Of a stretch of 64,000 bases of DNA, positions 12,891 through 23,634 are shown piece by piece. Made by a program: the position numbers and the translations under genes. The notes under the pieces are model-generated. The model saw only the letters and a program-made list of their open reading frames with translations, was not told the DNA's origin and did not search any database. The stretch is from Strongylocentrotus droebachiensis (taxonomy: Eukaryota; Echinodermata; Echinoidea; Camarodonta; Strongylocentrotidae): positions 186,001 through 250,000 of the forward strand of contig JAVYIG010002231.1 in NCBI GenBank assembly GCA_035222895.1. Reading direction: 5' to 3'. Numbering within the stretch: position 1 is the first letter of the stretch; every line of letters starts with the position of its first letter.

Positions 12891-13249
12891 GACATTGATT
12901 TGTGGCTAACGGTACCGGCCGCATGGTACTCTGACGTAGCATCGCCTGATGCCAGCTACTCCCTCCATTTTTTACTCCATAGGTCCACCATCATCGCTGT
13001 CTCCCCCGAAACTCCCGCGATAGGCATGAGCTAGGACCCCCACCAAACTTTGCATCCCTATTAACTAATTTTCATTATTTCTGTTTAATTTTCCGCCTGA
13101 CTTGAGAAGGCTCCTTTCGACAAAATTCCCGGTAGGTAGCATTTAATCAAACCACCAAACCACCAAACCACCCCTCCCGCTCCCCGCCCGCCCACCCACA
13201 CCCCTTAATTTCATAAAAAAAAATTGTTATTATTCCCGTTGCGGAGCGT

Positions 13250-13612
13250 GAAACCACAGAAAGAGAAAGAGAGGGAGAGGGAGAGGAAGAGAGATGAGAA
13301 AGAGGTATTAGAGGGAGAGGTGAGATAGGGATTAAAGTGAGAGAGTGTGTATGTGTGAAAGAGACAGATGAGAGAGAGGGGGAGATGAGAGAGTTAAGAG
13401 AGATGAGAGAGAGATGAGAGAGAGGAGAAGGGATGAGAGAAAGAGAGAGAAAGATATGAGATGAGGGAGAGAAAGGCAAAGAGGATAAGAGAAGCTGAGC
13501 GGGGTTTTGAAGGAGGGATGAAGAGAGAGCGTAACACGAAGAGGAAATAGTGGGAGTGTGACAGAGTTAGAGAGAGAGGGAGAGAAGAGAAAGATAGAGA
13601 GCGGAGAGCTGA
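13250..13612. repeat. long GA-rich polypurine tract
   Basis: About 360 bases dominated by GAGAGA, GAGGGAGA and GATGAGA units, with only scattered pyrimidines. It generates a 110-codon Ser/Leu/Pro frame on the minus strand (13,147-13,479) that is low-complexity and not a gene. Such mirror-like purine tracts can form triplex DNA in principle. Confidence 0.8.
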
Positions 13613-13719
13613 TTACCGTCTTGCTTAGATTGTCTTTGACAAAGCCTTCATATTCCTTGACCAGAAAAAATGAGCTTTCTCAGGAAGTGCTGAGTGCATT
13701 ATCCACTGCCAACCTGTCT

Positions 13720-14095
13720 AAGGCCGCGTTCATGCTTGATTTTGACGGCCAGAATCAGGCATCTGTTACGTGTTTAGTTTAAAACACGCTTGCGTTCATG
13801 CTCACTTTTGTAGAATCACCGAAAAACGGCGATCACGAACGCCGATCGTAAACTCACAAAAAGATGCGTTTACAATTGTAAACGCGTTTAAATGGGGTCA
13901 ACGCACTGACCTCTAGTGGGTCTACGTAGCATGCACAGTGAAGGTCACACAATGCCACACAAGGAGAATTGCCTGGATGAGCCAGAGAAGTAAGCATGAA
14001 CAGCTACACCGTGGAACTGCGATCACGATGAGCGTTTACGATGAGCGTTTCAGATCGCTCATTCTACCTTCAAAATCAAGCATGAACGCGCCCTT
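13720..14095. mobile_element. 376-bp TIR element (MITE-like, CpG-rich)
   Basis: The left end reads AAGGCCGCGTTCATGCTTGA and continues TTTTGA. The right end is the reverse complement of the same 26 bases with a single mismatch (AAGGGCGCG). The interior is richer in GC and CpG than its surroundings and repeats the GCGTTCATGCT and GCGATCACGA motifs in both orientations. It has no transposase. The termini resemble PIF/Harbinger-type MITEs, but no clear 3-bp target duplication is visible, so the superfamily is uncertain. Confidence 0.75.
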
Positions 14096-14487
14096 CATAA
14101 AGGTTCACCTCACCGATCGTTTACGGGAAGACCCACGGGAGTACCCCAGGGAGATTGAAGCATTGCCACCGGGGTATCCTCGGCGGGAATCTTACGTTGA
14201 TTCGTGTTGATACAGGCGACATATCGTCGCAAAATTAACGGTTTGCGCTGAGAAAGTTCACGCCCAAAATGTGTGGGCACGAATCCTCCCATGTCCAAGT
14301 ACACAGTCTGGAGGGAATAGGTCCACGGGATCTTTTCAGAAAATACAAGAGAAGCAAACATGTGAAAAAATCTAACGTGTCAGATTTGTAAAGCCCACGA
14401 TACACCACCGAGTAGGTCAAATGGAAAATGAAATCCACGAACATTTAACATGTCTAAGTACACATTAGTGCCTTTTAGAAGTTACAG
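14096..14487. other. GC-richer unique segment, no gene called
   Basis: A roughly 250-bp segment after the TIR element is GC-richer than its surroundings and open on both strands (plus 13,938-14,210, minus 14,110-14,361). The plus frame starts inside the transposon and neither frame has a recognisable domain. It could be an old exon or more mobile-element DNA. Confidence 0.4.
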
Positions 14488-14681
14488 AGTTCTGTAATCC
14501 CCAGACAGGTGACATTTTTAAATCACAGAGATGTCTTCATTGACGGGTGGAAAGGACAAATGAAAGAAAGAACATTGGTGGAGGGGATACATGTATATGT
14601 ATATATATCTAACTTCGGTTAGACAGACCTGCAAAAAAAGTTCTGCCGTAATTGGCGGATAGGTTTACACATTTCCGACGT
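14488..14681 (+). repeat. ~194-bp tandem duplication, copy 1
   Basis: Contains GGTGACATTTTTAAA, CACAGAGATGTCTTCATTGA, GGTGGAAAGGACAAATGAA and GATAGGTTTACACATTTC. The same series recurs 194 bases downstream with scattered substitutions. Confidence 0.85.
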
Positions 14682-14868
14682 CCTCAGTGTTATCCCGAGA
14701 TAGGTGACATTGTTAAACCACAGAGATGTCTTCATTGACAGGTGGAAAGGACAAATGAACGAAAGAACATTGGTTAAGGGGTTATATGTATAACTTTGGT
14801 ATAATAGACGGACCTGCAGGAAAAGTTGCGCCGTGATTGGCAAATAGGTTTACACATTTCTGATATGA
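14682..14868 (+). repeat. ~194-bp tandem duplication, copy 2
   Basis: Second copy of the unit at 14,488-14,681, same orientation. The TA-rich middle portion has shortened. No conserved ORF. Confidence 0.85.
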
Positions 14869-14904
14869 GTAATAAAAGTAGCATTTTAGGATTAAACCAA
14901 GGGT

Positions 14905-14922
14905 GGGGGGGGGGGGGGGGGG
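14905..14922. repeat. poly-G run
   Basis: Eighteen consecutive G, preceded by GGGT. Homopolymer length here may be a sequencing or assembly uncertainty. Confidence 0.85.
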
Positions 14923-15714
14923 TATCCGTCGGAAATGGGGATCCCTTTATCACAGGCACCTCACACGCACACCCACATAAGCTCACGCTCCTGCACCCGT
15001 ACTCGTTAAAAGCAAAGGCTAAAACCCATTTGAACACATTATGTGCAACCAAGATTGGGGACATCAATGCTTTATCAAAATCTGGGAATTTGGCAAATGC
15101 GCACTAAATGATGCAGAATATGCTGTAGCGATATTGACAAGTTCTAAGAAATTATAATCAAAGTGACGCGATATGTTTTGAAGTCTAGACTAGTAACAAA
15201 ATATTTAAAACTTTTGTTACTTATGGTAAACACTTTATATTTCGAAATAAATGCAAAGTAAATAACTTCAGATTTATACATTTCAAGTTGGAAATTATTT
15301 GTTTAGAAAAAGTGGAAAGGGTTATTGCTCCGAGACAGGGACACATTTTGAAACATCCGTTGAAATGGCAAAACATAACAAACATGTAATATTGTTATTA
15401 ATGTTATACGGTATTCGATGTATTGTGTACGCTGTATTTCATAATGTACCACTCATTGCTATGTTTTTGTTATATATAATGTAAATATCCTTTACAAACT
15501 GCTTTTTTCATGTATTCTAATTTGAAGCAATGCACTTTTTTTTTTTGTAATGACGTTTAGCAATAACATTCGAAGAAGACAGATATAAGAAATAAATCCC
15601 AATGACCATGAAGACCGTTGTTCACATACTAGATAAATTACTAATATGGAACGTATTTAAAAATTCGTTTCGAGAAATGTGAGGTCTTTTAGGGTGTTAA
15701 TAGGGCCAAGAATG

Positions 15715-15965
15715 AGGTTCTATTGTCATCGGACTATGGACCACATACTTCGTGGTTCGAATCCCACCGCGGCACTTATGTTGTTTGGTAAGACATTAAT
15801 CTACACTTTCCACTCTTCAGCCAGGTGTAGTGAATAGGTACCTGGTAGGTATATATCTATTTCTTGAAGCTTTTATCGCCATATGGAAGCTAGGCTAAGG
15901 CCATGGTAATCATGCTACTTTGTAGGCGCATTAAGCATCACCTGGGATATACGTACGCATATACC
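15715..15965 (+). mobile_element. tRNA-headed SINE
   Basis: A pol III B box (GGTTCGAATCCCACC) sits inside a tRNA-like T arm at about 15,754-15,771. It is followed by a tail with AAGACATTAATCTACA...CCACTCTTCAGCCAGGTG...GGTACCTGGTAGG. The same order of blocks occurs in the SINE at 32,177. A body of this type after a tRNA head is familiar from echinoderm SINEs; family assignment is from memory and not checked. The A box is degraded, so it is probably transcriptionally dead. Confidence 0.65.
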
Positions 15966-16690
15966 GAGAGAGTCAAAAAAGATTTCACCTAAAAACTGCT
16001 AATTATTTTTAGAATCATCTATAAACAGTAATTTATTATGCATCTTATGAAAGAGTGTTGTATCCCAAATCATTTGGTACCATTTGTGCGTGGTATGTGT
16101 TCACACTTGGATGAACAACAGGCATTGTTTTATAAGAGAGTGCAAAAATCGAGATTGGGGTATTATTTCGGTCTTTGCAGATCCAAATGACATCCCTAAC
16201 AAAAATTAATCATGCCACACATATCAAATATCAAATGTCAAAGAACATTTGTGCGCGCGCGCGCGTGTGTGTGTGTGAGTGTGTGTGTGTGTGTGTCTTT
16301 GCTTCTGCAAAAAGCATATGCAATGCATCGCATTTGAGACATTCAATTCATTCTCTCACTTTAATACTTTTGCGCAAATCGATGTTTACACTCTCGCAAA
16401 CAATGCCTTCTATTCATCTGGCCAAGATTGAACACATAACACACCAAAATGTTACCAAATGATTAGGGATATAACACTTTTTCGAAACATGTATGATAAT
16501 TTTTCGTTCATAGCTGAATTTTAAAATAAATGACAATTTTCTGAGTGTAAACTTTTTGTTTACCCACACTGTATAATTTGTAGCTAAAATAGTGTTTTTG
16601 AAACAGCTTCGCTTATACCATATGTAAGTACAGACGAAAAGACGTGTTAAAGAGCATATACTGATTACTAAACCAGAATTCTTACATCGC
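15966..16690. other. non-coding spacer
   Basis: No gene seen apart from the dinucleotide repeat at 16,251-16,297. Confidence 0.5.
16251..16297. repeat. (CG)n(TG)n alternating purine-pyrimidine tract
   Basis: About 47 bases alternate purine and pyrimidine, starting with a run of GC and continuing as TG with one GAGT interruption. Such sequence is a classical Z-DNA former. The 95-codon frame across it is a repeat artefact. Confidence 0.85.
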
Positions 16691-16797
16691 TCTATATTTT
16701 TCTACCTGGAATATAGAAACTAAATTTTCTTCTAAGCTTCTTAATCTGTGATGCAAGCACAGCATATTCATTACCTCGCATCGTAAATCCTATTATT
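16691..16797 (+). repeat. ~130-bp tandem duplication, copy 1
   Basis: Shares TATTTTTCTAC.TGGAATATAG, TTCTTCTAAGCTTCTTAA, GTGATGCA.GCAC and CGTAAATCC with 16,823-16,934 in the same order. Moderate divergence. Confidence 0.8.
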
Positions 16798-16822
16798 ACT
16801 GATCCGAAATTTATACGCGGAT

Positions 16823-16934
16823 ATATATTTTTCTACTTGGAATATAGAAACCATCTTTTTTTCTTCTAAGCTTCTTAACCCGTGATGCAGGCACCGAAAA
16901 TCCGTTACCTATAGCAACGTAAATCCCAGAACTA
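16823..16934 (+). repeat. ~130-bp tandem duplication, copy 2
   Basis: Second copy of the unit at 16,691-16,797, separated from it by about 25 bases. Confidence 0.8.
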
Positions 16935-19720
16935 TGATTAAGCATTAGCACGCTTAAGTCAGTAAAAAATAAGGATATATAACATGGGTGATATTGGACC
17001 CAAAAGAGTTTCAGGCTAATTTCTTGACTGCAAGGTTGTGATTTTCAATTAATCTGAACGATTACAGTAATCGTTAAAATGACGAATTGAGAAGTGAACA
17101 ACAAGTTTGCAATCATTCCCGAGTTTTAGCTGTGCCAAAGGGATAACATTGACATAATAATTATCTCTGCGATTATATATATTGGTTAAGCTCAAAATAA
17201 GTTTTGGTGTTATGGTTAAAATGATGTGATACGTGTTAGGGTAAATACAAATAGAAGAGATTCCACGAGACCAGCGGTCTACGACCTCCCTTTAAAAAAA
17301 AAATGAAAAGTTTGACGGAAAGCCAAAAGACTGGAATTGTAGACTTTCATTTCCTTAGCGGTCGGTCTCATGGGTCTTCGGTCTCGGTGGCTGTTGATAT
17401 CGTGGGCTTTAGCCATTTAAATCAACACGTTTTGCTTCATTTACTCAGAAGCTCCATTTCTTTTCAATTCGGCTGCATCACTCGTCCCCGGTCAAAACTA
17501 CTCTCTCTCGTGTTTTCAACTCCTGAAATTCGATTAAAGATGTTTCGCGATAAGTGAACAGATGTTAGAGAGCAGAATGCCATCGTCTGTAGTTCTGTTT
17601 CGTCATATTTGTCCCTTCACTTGTCATTCTGTTGCGCTGTAATTTCGAGTGGCTGGACGATATTCTGTTTTCATTTGATTAAGGGGAAAGATGAAAGATG
17701 ACAGGAGGCAGTAAACTACGATACCCTCCCTTTTTTCCTTGAACTTACGGACCACAGTAAAACTTCCATCATTGCCTTTTCTACAAAATCCGGTAACATT
17801 TTAGGATTTTTATTTTTAGAAAGACGCACAATCCTACATGTTTTTACACTTTAGAAATCTTGAAATTTGTATTGATTTAAAAAAATGACAAATCTTTTGA
17901 AGAAAAATACCCATCTGCCGCTTTGCGTTGTTCAGGCGCGGTTTTCTTTTCCAGGCATTCCGCCTTTTGATTTTTTTTTTAATGATTTAGAGTGTTGATA
18001 TCGCAAATGATAATATGAATGAGATGCATTCTATTTCATTAAGGTAAACATGCTACAAAATATTGTTTTTACCCTATTTCGGAAAGAGGGATTATTAAAA
18101 GATTTTCTGCAGTAAGCAGTTTAAGTAATTGTTAAAGAACCTCAGTTACCTGACTTGAAAACCATGCACGCGTATAATACATATCTAAATATAAATTACC
18201 AATTCATGATTAAAGACAAATTAATTCATCAGAAAAAAGAGCATGTAGCTACTTTCATATTTAAATAACGTCTTGTTGTTCGTACATTAAAGCGATTGTT
18301 CTCATTAAAAATAAGTGATTAGGATATTTGAGAAGAACAATAATTGTCTGATATTCCGAACCAAACAAAAAATAATGGTGTGGAAGAACCCATTAAAAAG
18401 GAAAACATCTACTAGCCCAAGCCACAAAGCTGACCGTCAATGTTTTCAATTAACTGTTTCGTTGATGTATGCTGCTAAATGATTAATAAATCAATGAATC
18501 TATAATATTCAATTTACTAAAATATTAAATGGTTCTGTAGACGGTGATTATTGAAACATCAATTAGACTATTAGGTCTATGAAACCTCCTAAAGTCTTTT
18601 TAAAATTAAAATACATGTCTGAAAGGAGATATATACAACTCTAGACAGCGCTGGCTTGTTTGCCTACTCTACATTTGCCAGTCTTACCTGATCAATCGAC
18701 GAGAAAAAACTAACCAGAAAAACAGACTAAGGTAATAATAATCCTTCACTTAGCTTGAAATATAAGAATACGAAGTTGGAATCAAATGAAATATAGATTC
18801 CATGCCAGGACCGAACATCTGTTGGTTTGTATCAAATTAAGGAGTTCGGGTTATGCATGGCACTGCTGGTAGTTGATGATATGTTGCTTATGGTATATCT
18901 CAACCCTAGATTGTTTTCAATCAAAACTCATCTCAGTAATTGGGCCCATGTGATACGATTAATTATTTTACGATTCGCCTGCCCACCTCGTATATGAATC
19001 CATGTTTTAGTCTAAGAATTTAGTTCAGCATGTCTTGGGTTCTTTGAGACGGGTTTTCATTATGACACTGGTTTGCTCGCTGTTGGATATAATGTCTTTT
19101 TAAAGAATTTGTTTCAACCTTATACAAGCTCAAAATTAATATCTGCAAACGTTCAACTTCACAATTGTGGTGTATTTTATATCAATAAATTATTTTTGAA
19201 TTATTCGTAGATTAGTATAGATCATTTTAATACCACGACTTTTGAAATGTAATGATCTTTGTTTGATATATTTTTAAGAAACTGAAATATTTGTTATTTA
19301 AAATTGCATTCCTACTTTTGATTTAGTTATAATGTGATCAGTAGAAAGAATTGTTATGCAACATGAAATCACATTATGTTGACGAGAGAAAAACGTGGGC
19401 GGTAGTTTTAATGAAAAAACATCATCTTTCGTTCTCTCTTCCTTATCATATAAACTTTCGGTAGACAAAAAAGCAAATAAAATTTCTAAATCGGAACAGA
19501 CAAGGTGGGTGTGTTTATTCATTATTTTTTAAGATTTTATATTTTGCTGTTATTTCTCAAATTGGCATCCAGTAGTCATTCTGCACTCAATTACATAATC
19601 AAATCTACCTTTGCTGAAAGTTCAAGGTGTTTATCCTTATTCATCTGACGATTACGTATTAAAAAGGGAAGATAATAGTATTTGCTGATGATATCAAACC
19701 AGGAAAATGTCAAAGAATAC
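16935..19720. other. unique non-coding DNA upstream of the 20.3-kb gene
   Basis: No repeat family or gene recognised. An 84-codon frame at 17,303-17,557 lies in a slightly GC-richer patch but has no domain, no Kozak context and no splice sites I trust. The rest is AT-rich with frequent stops. Confidence 0.5.
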
Positions 19721-19724
19721 ACCT

Positions 19725-19752
19725 CCATATTTAAAGACGAGTCTAAATATGG
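19725..19752 (+). promoter_or_regulatory. inverted pair of CArG-like boxes
   Basis: CCATATTTA at 19,725-19,733 and its exact complement TAAATATGG at 19,744-19,752 are separated by 10 bases. Each half resembles an SRF CArG box (CC, six A/T, GG) but lacks one of the terminal pairs. It lies about 340 bases upstream of the TATA-like box at 20,096. Regulatory use is an inference. Confidence 0.35.
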
Positions 19753-19881
19753 CAGCGGGAATATAACCCTAGACATCCTCAAGGACGATAATACGATACC
19801 TCGTCTATTAAAGATGAATTTGCATTTTCGTAGTAGAACAACTGACCAATCAGAGACCACTTTTGCCGGGAAACAAATATG

Positions 19882-20103
19882 TTACGTCACCATTAGATCG
19901 GAAACGAGTACATGAATAGAATAAGGGATAACTTCACGATTTCACTGACGTCACGGCGTCATTGTACGGTGATTGGCTAGTTCTTACGTGACGATGGCGC
20001 ACCGTGGTGTAACACAAACAAATGGGCGGAGTTTGGTGACTGAAGTGGAAGCCGAAGCTACCGTACGCATTTCGGCGCCATAATATTGGCGGTACTTTAT
20101 AAG
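19882..20103 (+). promoter_or_regulatory. CpG-rich core promoter with CREs, CCAAT, GC and TATA boxes
   Basis: From about 19,880 to 20,330 the sequence becomes strikingly CpG-rich compared with both flanks. It holds three CRE/ATF-like sites: TTACGTCA 19,882-19,889, the perfect palindrome TGACGTCA 19,946-19,953, and TTACGTGA 19,984-19,991. It also has an inverted CCAAT box (ATTGG, 19,972-19,976), a GC box (GGGCGG, 20,024-20,029), an E2F-like TTTCGGCGCC near 20,070, and a TATA-like TTTATAAG at 20,096-20,103. Transcription would be expected to start near 20,125-20,135, giving a 5' UTR of about 200 bases before the ATG at 20,333. The site set suggests control by CREB/ATF-family factors; this is inferred from motifs only. 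Confidence 0.6.
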
Positions 20104-20332
20104 CAACTCCACACACCGAAACCAGAAATCGACCGAAGCACACGCACGCAGAAAATCCACGTTCCTGTGAACTCATACTTTCAAAACGCAGTCACTTAAA
20201 AATCAACCGTAACGACCGCCAGCACACCAGCCAACGAACAAGAAGGACAGTCCACTCCGACCAACGCGAAGGATTCCCGCCTATTACTATTTTTTTTAGA
20301 AGAAACAAGTACTTTGAATAACTTCTGCCACC

Positions 20333-20422
20333 ATGAATTCCCTTGGTCTTGCTATCTTTGCCGCTGTAGCTGTTCTCTGCCTTGCCACCTCCTCAGCACT
20401 TCCCATGGGAAGGGAACTCCGG
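20333..20422 (+). CDS. first coding exon of a secreted protein or peptide precursor
   Basis: The ATG at 20,333 sits in a perfect Kozak context (GCCACCATG). The 30 encoded residues form a textbook signal peptide. A short polar N-terminus (MNSLG) is followed by a hydrophobic core of Leu, Ala, Ile, Phe and Val (residues 6-18), then a small-residue region ATSSA that fits signal peptidase cleavage after about residue 22. The mature chain would start LPMGRELR. Right after codon 30 (CGG) comes GTAAGA, a strong 5' splice site, making a phase 0 intron; the open frame past it is intronic. A CpG-rich promoter lies directly upstream. A first exon holding only the signal peptide is common in neuropeptide, hormone, protease and lectin genes. 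I do not recognise the protein and found no convincing second exon. A pyrimidine-AG at about 20,289-20,299 could alternatively be a 5' UTR acceptor. Confidence 0.6.
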
Positions 20423-21351
20423 GTAAGATATACATTCATATCTGTTCACCATTTCGTATGTGTCTGTATCCAAACAATTGTACTTATAAGACATACCTCA
20501 ATATCAATACTTTTACGAAAGCATCTTACCCTCCCACTCCCTTCTTATAGGATTTACTCGCATTATGTTATACAGCCATGTGGATGAAGAGATTTCAATA
20601 ACTTACCCCATGTTACTTGGTATAGATCAGTTTCTTTCCTTTCTTTAAGGGTTCATCAAAATGGTAATTACCTTTTTTCACACTAACTGTCTTATTGTTA
20701 AATGATATTTGTGAGGTGAATGTAGCGAACCAGTGATTTTATTTCGAAAACTCGTTTAATCTCATTCATTTCCATAAAAATTGATAAAATTTGGCGAAAA
20801 TGTTAAATTCTAAGCTCATTTTATTTTGAAAGAAGAGATTTGAAGAAACGGGTTAAAAACTCTAGTTTCAGGACACATATTTTTGAGAAGGTACGCAAAA
20901 AAAAAAAAAAAAAAAGTATAATTGAACTGTATGTTGTATCGATGAAGGGATGCTTCATATCTTTGCATGTGACTTTTTTGATGGAATGCACCTTGTTTCA
21001 GTTAAAATAGTATGACTTATTATGCTTAATCTAAACACAAAATAAGTCTGAAAGTCATTTACAATACGAGATTGTTACTTTCCTTTCCAAGTTACATGTT
21101 AAAACATATCTTTTATTTAAAGGACTGAGAGTACTGGAAGTAACAAAAACATGTTATTAATAACTGGAATCTAGAATTAATATCAATTTACTAGTAAACG
21201 AAAATAACACGTATTTAGGCAACGATTTAAGTTCCATTTTTTTGTTTAAAGGTGTTAAGTTTTACCAAGAGAAATGGGTGGGGATATTATAAATGTATTG
21301 ACTTCCAGAGATATTGACCTGAAAGAAATAGTTTAATAAATGTATTAATCT
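20423..21351 (+). other. start of intron 1 of the secreted-protein gene
   Basis: Begins with the donor GTAAGA and continues as AT-rich sequence with a poly-A run at about 20,898-20,915. No acceptor followed by a credible in-frame exon is visible here. The intron therefore probably extends at least through the hAT element that follows. Confidence 0.45.
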
Positions 21352-21359
21352 ATACCAGC

Positions 21360-22574
21360 CAGGGGCGGCGATTTCTTTTCATGACCGGGGGGGACGAAAC
21401 GCGAGGAAATGGGGGGGGGGGGGTAGTGACGTCATGAGCAAAAACGTTTTTTTTTTTTTTTTTGGGGGGGGGGGGGGAGAAAAAAATCCGAATCATCACC
21501 GCTCTTACATGTTATAGCAGGCCCCGAGGAACGTTTTTCATAGTGGGAGGGGGGGGGGCTAAAGTATTTACGATCAGATAGGGCAAAGCAAGTGGAGCGT
21601 AAATCGGCGTGGGGTCTTGGGGCAAAGCCCCGGCGGGGGTCAGGTTTTTAGGCATTTAATAAGGGTCAAATCAGCATATTTTGATACCATATTTGTGACA
21701 CTTGCATGCAGGTCACAAATCGGAGTGGGGTCCAGGGGGCGAAGCCCCCAGAAGCTCAGCGCTTTTAGGCATTAAATTACGATCAGATAATCATCCAGGG
21801 GCCGCCTTAGAGCCCTTGGTGGGGTATAGGGGGCGGAGTCCCCGGAAGCTCAGGGTTTTAGGCCTTTGAACATGGTCAGATGAGCTTCCAGTGGCCCGCT
21901 TAGGGCCCTGGTGGGGTCCAGGGGGCGAAGCCCACGGAAGCTCAGGTGTTTTAGGCATTTATTTATGATCAGCTGAGCAACCAGGGGGCCTTAGGGCCCT
22001 TGGTGGGGCTAAGAGGACAAAGCCCCCGGAAGCTCAGAGAAAATCATGCCATTTCAGCAACATTTGTAAATTAGTTCACTGGTATCGAATTAGAAATAAA
22101 CCACGTTTGAATTTTATCGGGGGGGGGGGGGAGGGTACTGCCCCAAGCCCGAGTGAGTGAGCATAGTGAACAAGAGGGTGAAGGTGACGAAAGTGACTAC
22201 TCCCTCACAGGTTTTGTTGTATTACAAAATTATATTCCTTAGAAAAACTTTAGTTTGAAAAGAAACAATATACTTTTTTCACACTTTACTTTCTACAATA
22301 TGTACTTGAACATTTTAAAGGATATTATGCGAGGGAGCATAGCTCCCGAGCCAGAAGATTTTTACATTTTTATGTCTAAACGCTTAATTTTTAAGTCTAA
22401 ACGCTGCACTCTTGGACCCTCCAAAGCCTAATGAGTGTGTTGCAGTCTTTAGTCAGTATTTGCTGTACATTATTTGTTTGCACTTTTTCAAATTTTCCGG
22501 GGGGGACGATCCCCCCCTACAAAAATCGAGGGGGGGACGTGTCCCCCCCGTCCCCCCCGGGATCGCCGCCCCTG
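21360..22574. mobile_element. non-autonomous hAT transposon with 8-bp TSD
   Basis: Both ends carry the terminal inverted repeat CAGGGGCGGCGAT: plus strand at 21,360, complement ending at 22,574. Each is followed inwards by a G-rich block. The element is bracketed by an exact 8-bp target duplication, ATACCAGC, at 21,352-21,359 and 22,575-22,582. TIRs starting CAGGGGCGG and 8-bp duplications are diagnostic of hAT elements. The 1,215-bp interior has no transposase ORF but carries five diverged tandem units (see 21,609-22,050). The exact TSD implies a fairly young insertion. If the gene start at 20,333 is right, the insertion lies in its first intron. Confidence 0.92.
21609..22050 (+). repeat. 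five ~92-bp internal repeats of the hAT element
   Basis: Units begin with GTGGGG at 21,609, 21,725, 21,819, 21,911 and 22,003. Spacings are 116, 94, 92 and 92 bases. Each contains a small hairpin of the type GGGGGCGAAGCCCCC, then GAAGCTCAG and TTTTAGGCATTTA, and a GATCAG motif. Regular hairpin repeats inside a non-autonomous element could be transposase-binding or structural sites. Confidence 0.85.
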
Positions 22575-22582
22575 ATACCAGC

Positions 22583-23634
22583 TATAGTTACTAATTAAGC
22601 ACGCGGTCCGATGTTGTTGGTTTACAAGGATGCTGTATTAGTAAATTTGTATTTCTTTTGATGATCAATTAACGTACATTCAATTACCACACCCACACAC
22701 TACCCGGCTCTCTCGCGCACACTCCTCAAGATTGACCGGCCATGTCGTAGATCACATAGTATTAAGTTGGGCATACAAGTATTCGTCCCTGAGGCCATAC
22801 CATTATTTATCCCATTTGAGGAATGTACATCAATTTTCAGTTTTGATTAACATAACGGAGCATCCTTTACGATTCCTGTTAAAGTTGCGGTCAGGTTATG
22901 GTGATGTAGTGTTTTTTTTACAATATCAGAAGAGTTGTATGTGGGGACAAAGTTATAAAGTTAGAACTATGCTTACACGTTTCCCGCATCATTACCATTT
23001 TCTAGGCATTTCATTGTAACCATGTCTGTATATTCATTTCCAAGTGAAAAATGATCACTTGCCGACCATATTCGAACATTGCCACAGGCATTAATACATG
23101 CCTTTCGCTATGTACCAGCGGTGTCCACAAATTAAATTCAATGACTAATTGGTGGTAAAAACTTGATTATGAATCCTCACCTAATTGATAGAGGATTTCG
23201 ACCAATTGTGACACATGTTTAAGTTTATTAATTGAATATGTTACAACCACTTTACCCTTGATTAAATTACATGATTTCATGCAAGGGCCATAATTAAGTT
23301 ACACGTGAGAGTCCATCGTGCAGTCTATGGAGTACGTTCGTTTTCCCTTTTATTCATAACTTGCAGCTATCCTAATCTCGTGACATTTCTTTGAGAAAGT
23401 TATCATGTCTATAAAACCATGCTACCATGGAAAGGTAGTATATATTCCATTGGTGCTTAATTGTGTAAATTGAGAGATATGACGTTTGTCTATTTTGGCT
23501 CCGAAGTGTTTTCTTCTATTGGTAGGTTATTTAAAGTGTGTAGAAAAGTGAGGCATGTAGTGTTTCATTACATTCTTTATCTAACAAAGATGTGAATACA
23601 TCGTAAAACTTTTACATCGTCGTGATTGCATTAC
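22583..23634. other. non-coding DNA between hAT and MITE
   Basis: No gene or repeat recognised. A 95-codon frame (22,732-23,019) begins at a non-ATG codon and has no domain. Confidence 0.5.

Noticed and set aside
13147-13479. 110-codon Ser/Leu/Pro-rich minus-strand frame
   Set aside because: It is the complement of a GA-rich polypurine tract; low-complexity artefact.
19682-19915. 77-codon protein-like frame just upstream of the promoter
   Set aside because: Overlaps an open frame on the other strand, includes the CArG-like hairpin and lacks an ATG with good context near its start; better explained as regulatory DNA.
20314-20587. Longer frames across the start at 20,333
   Set aside because: The frame starting at 20,314 uses TTG and is shifted relative to the Kozak ATG. 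The part of the ATG frame past 20,422 runs through a strong splice donor and loses coding character.
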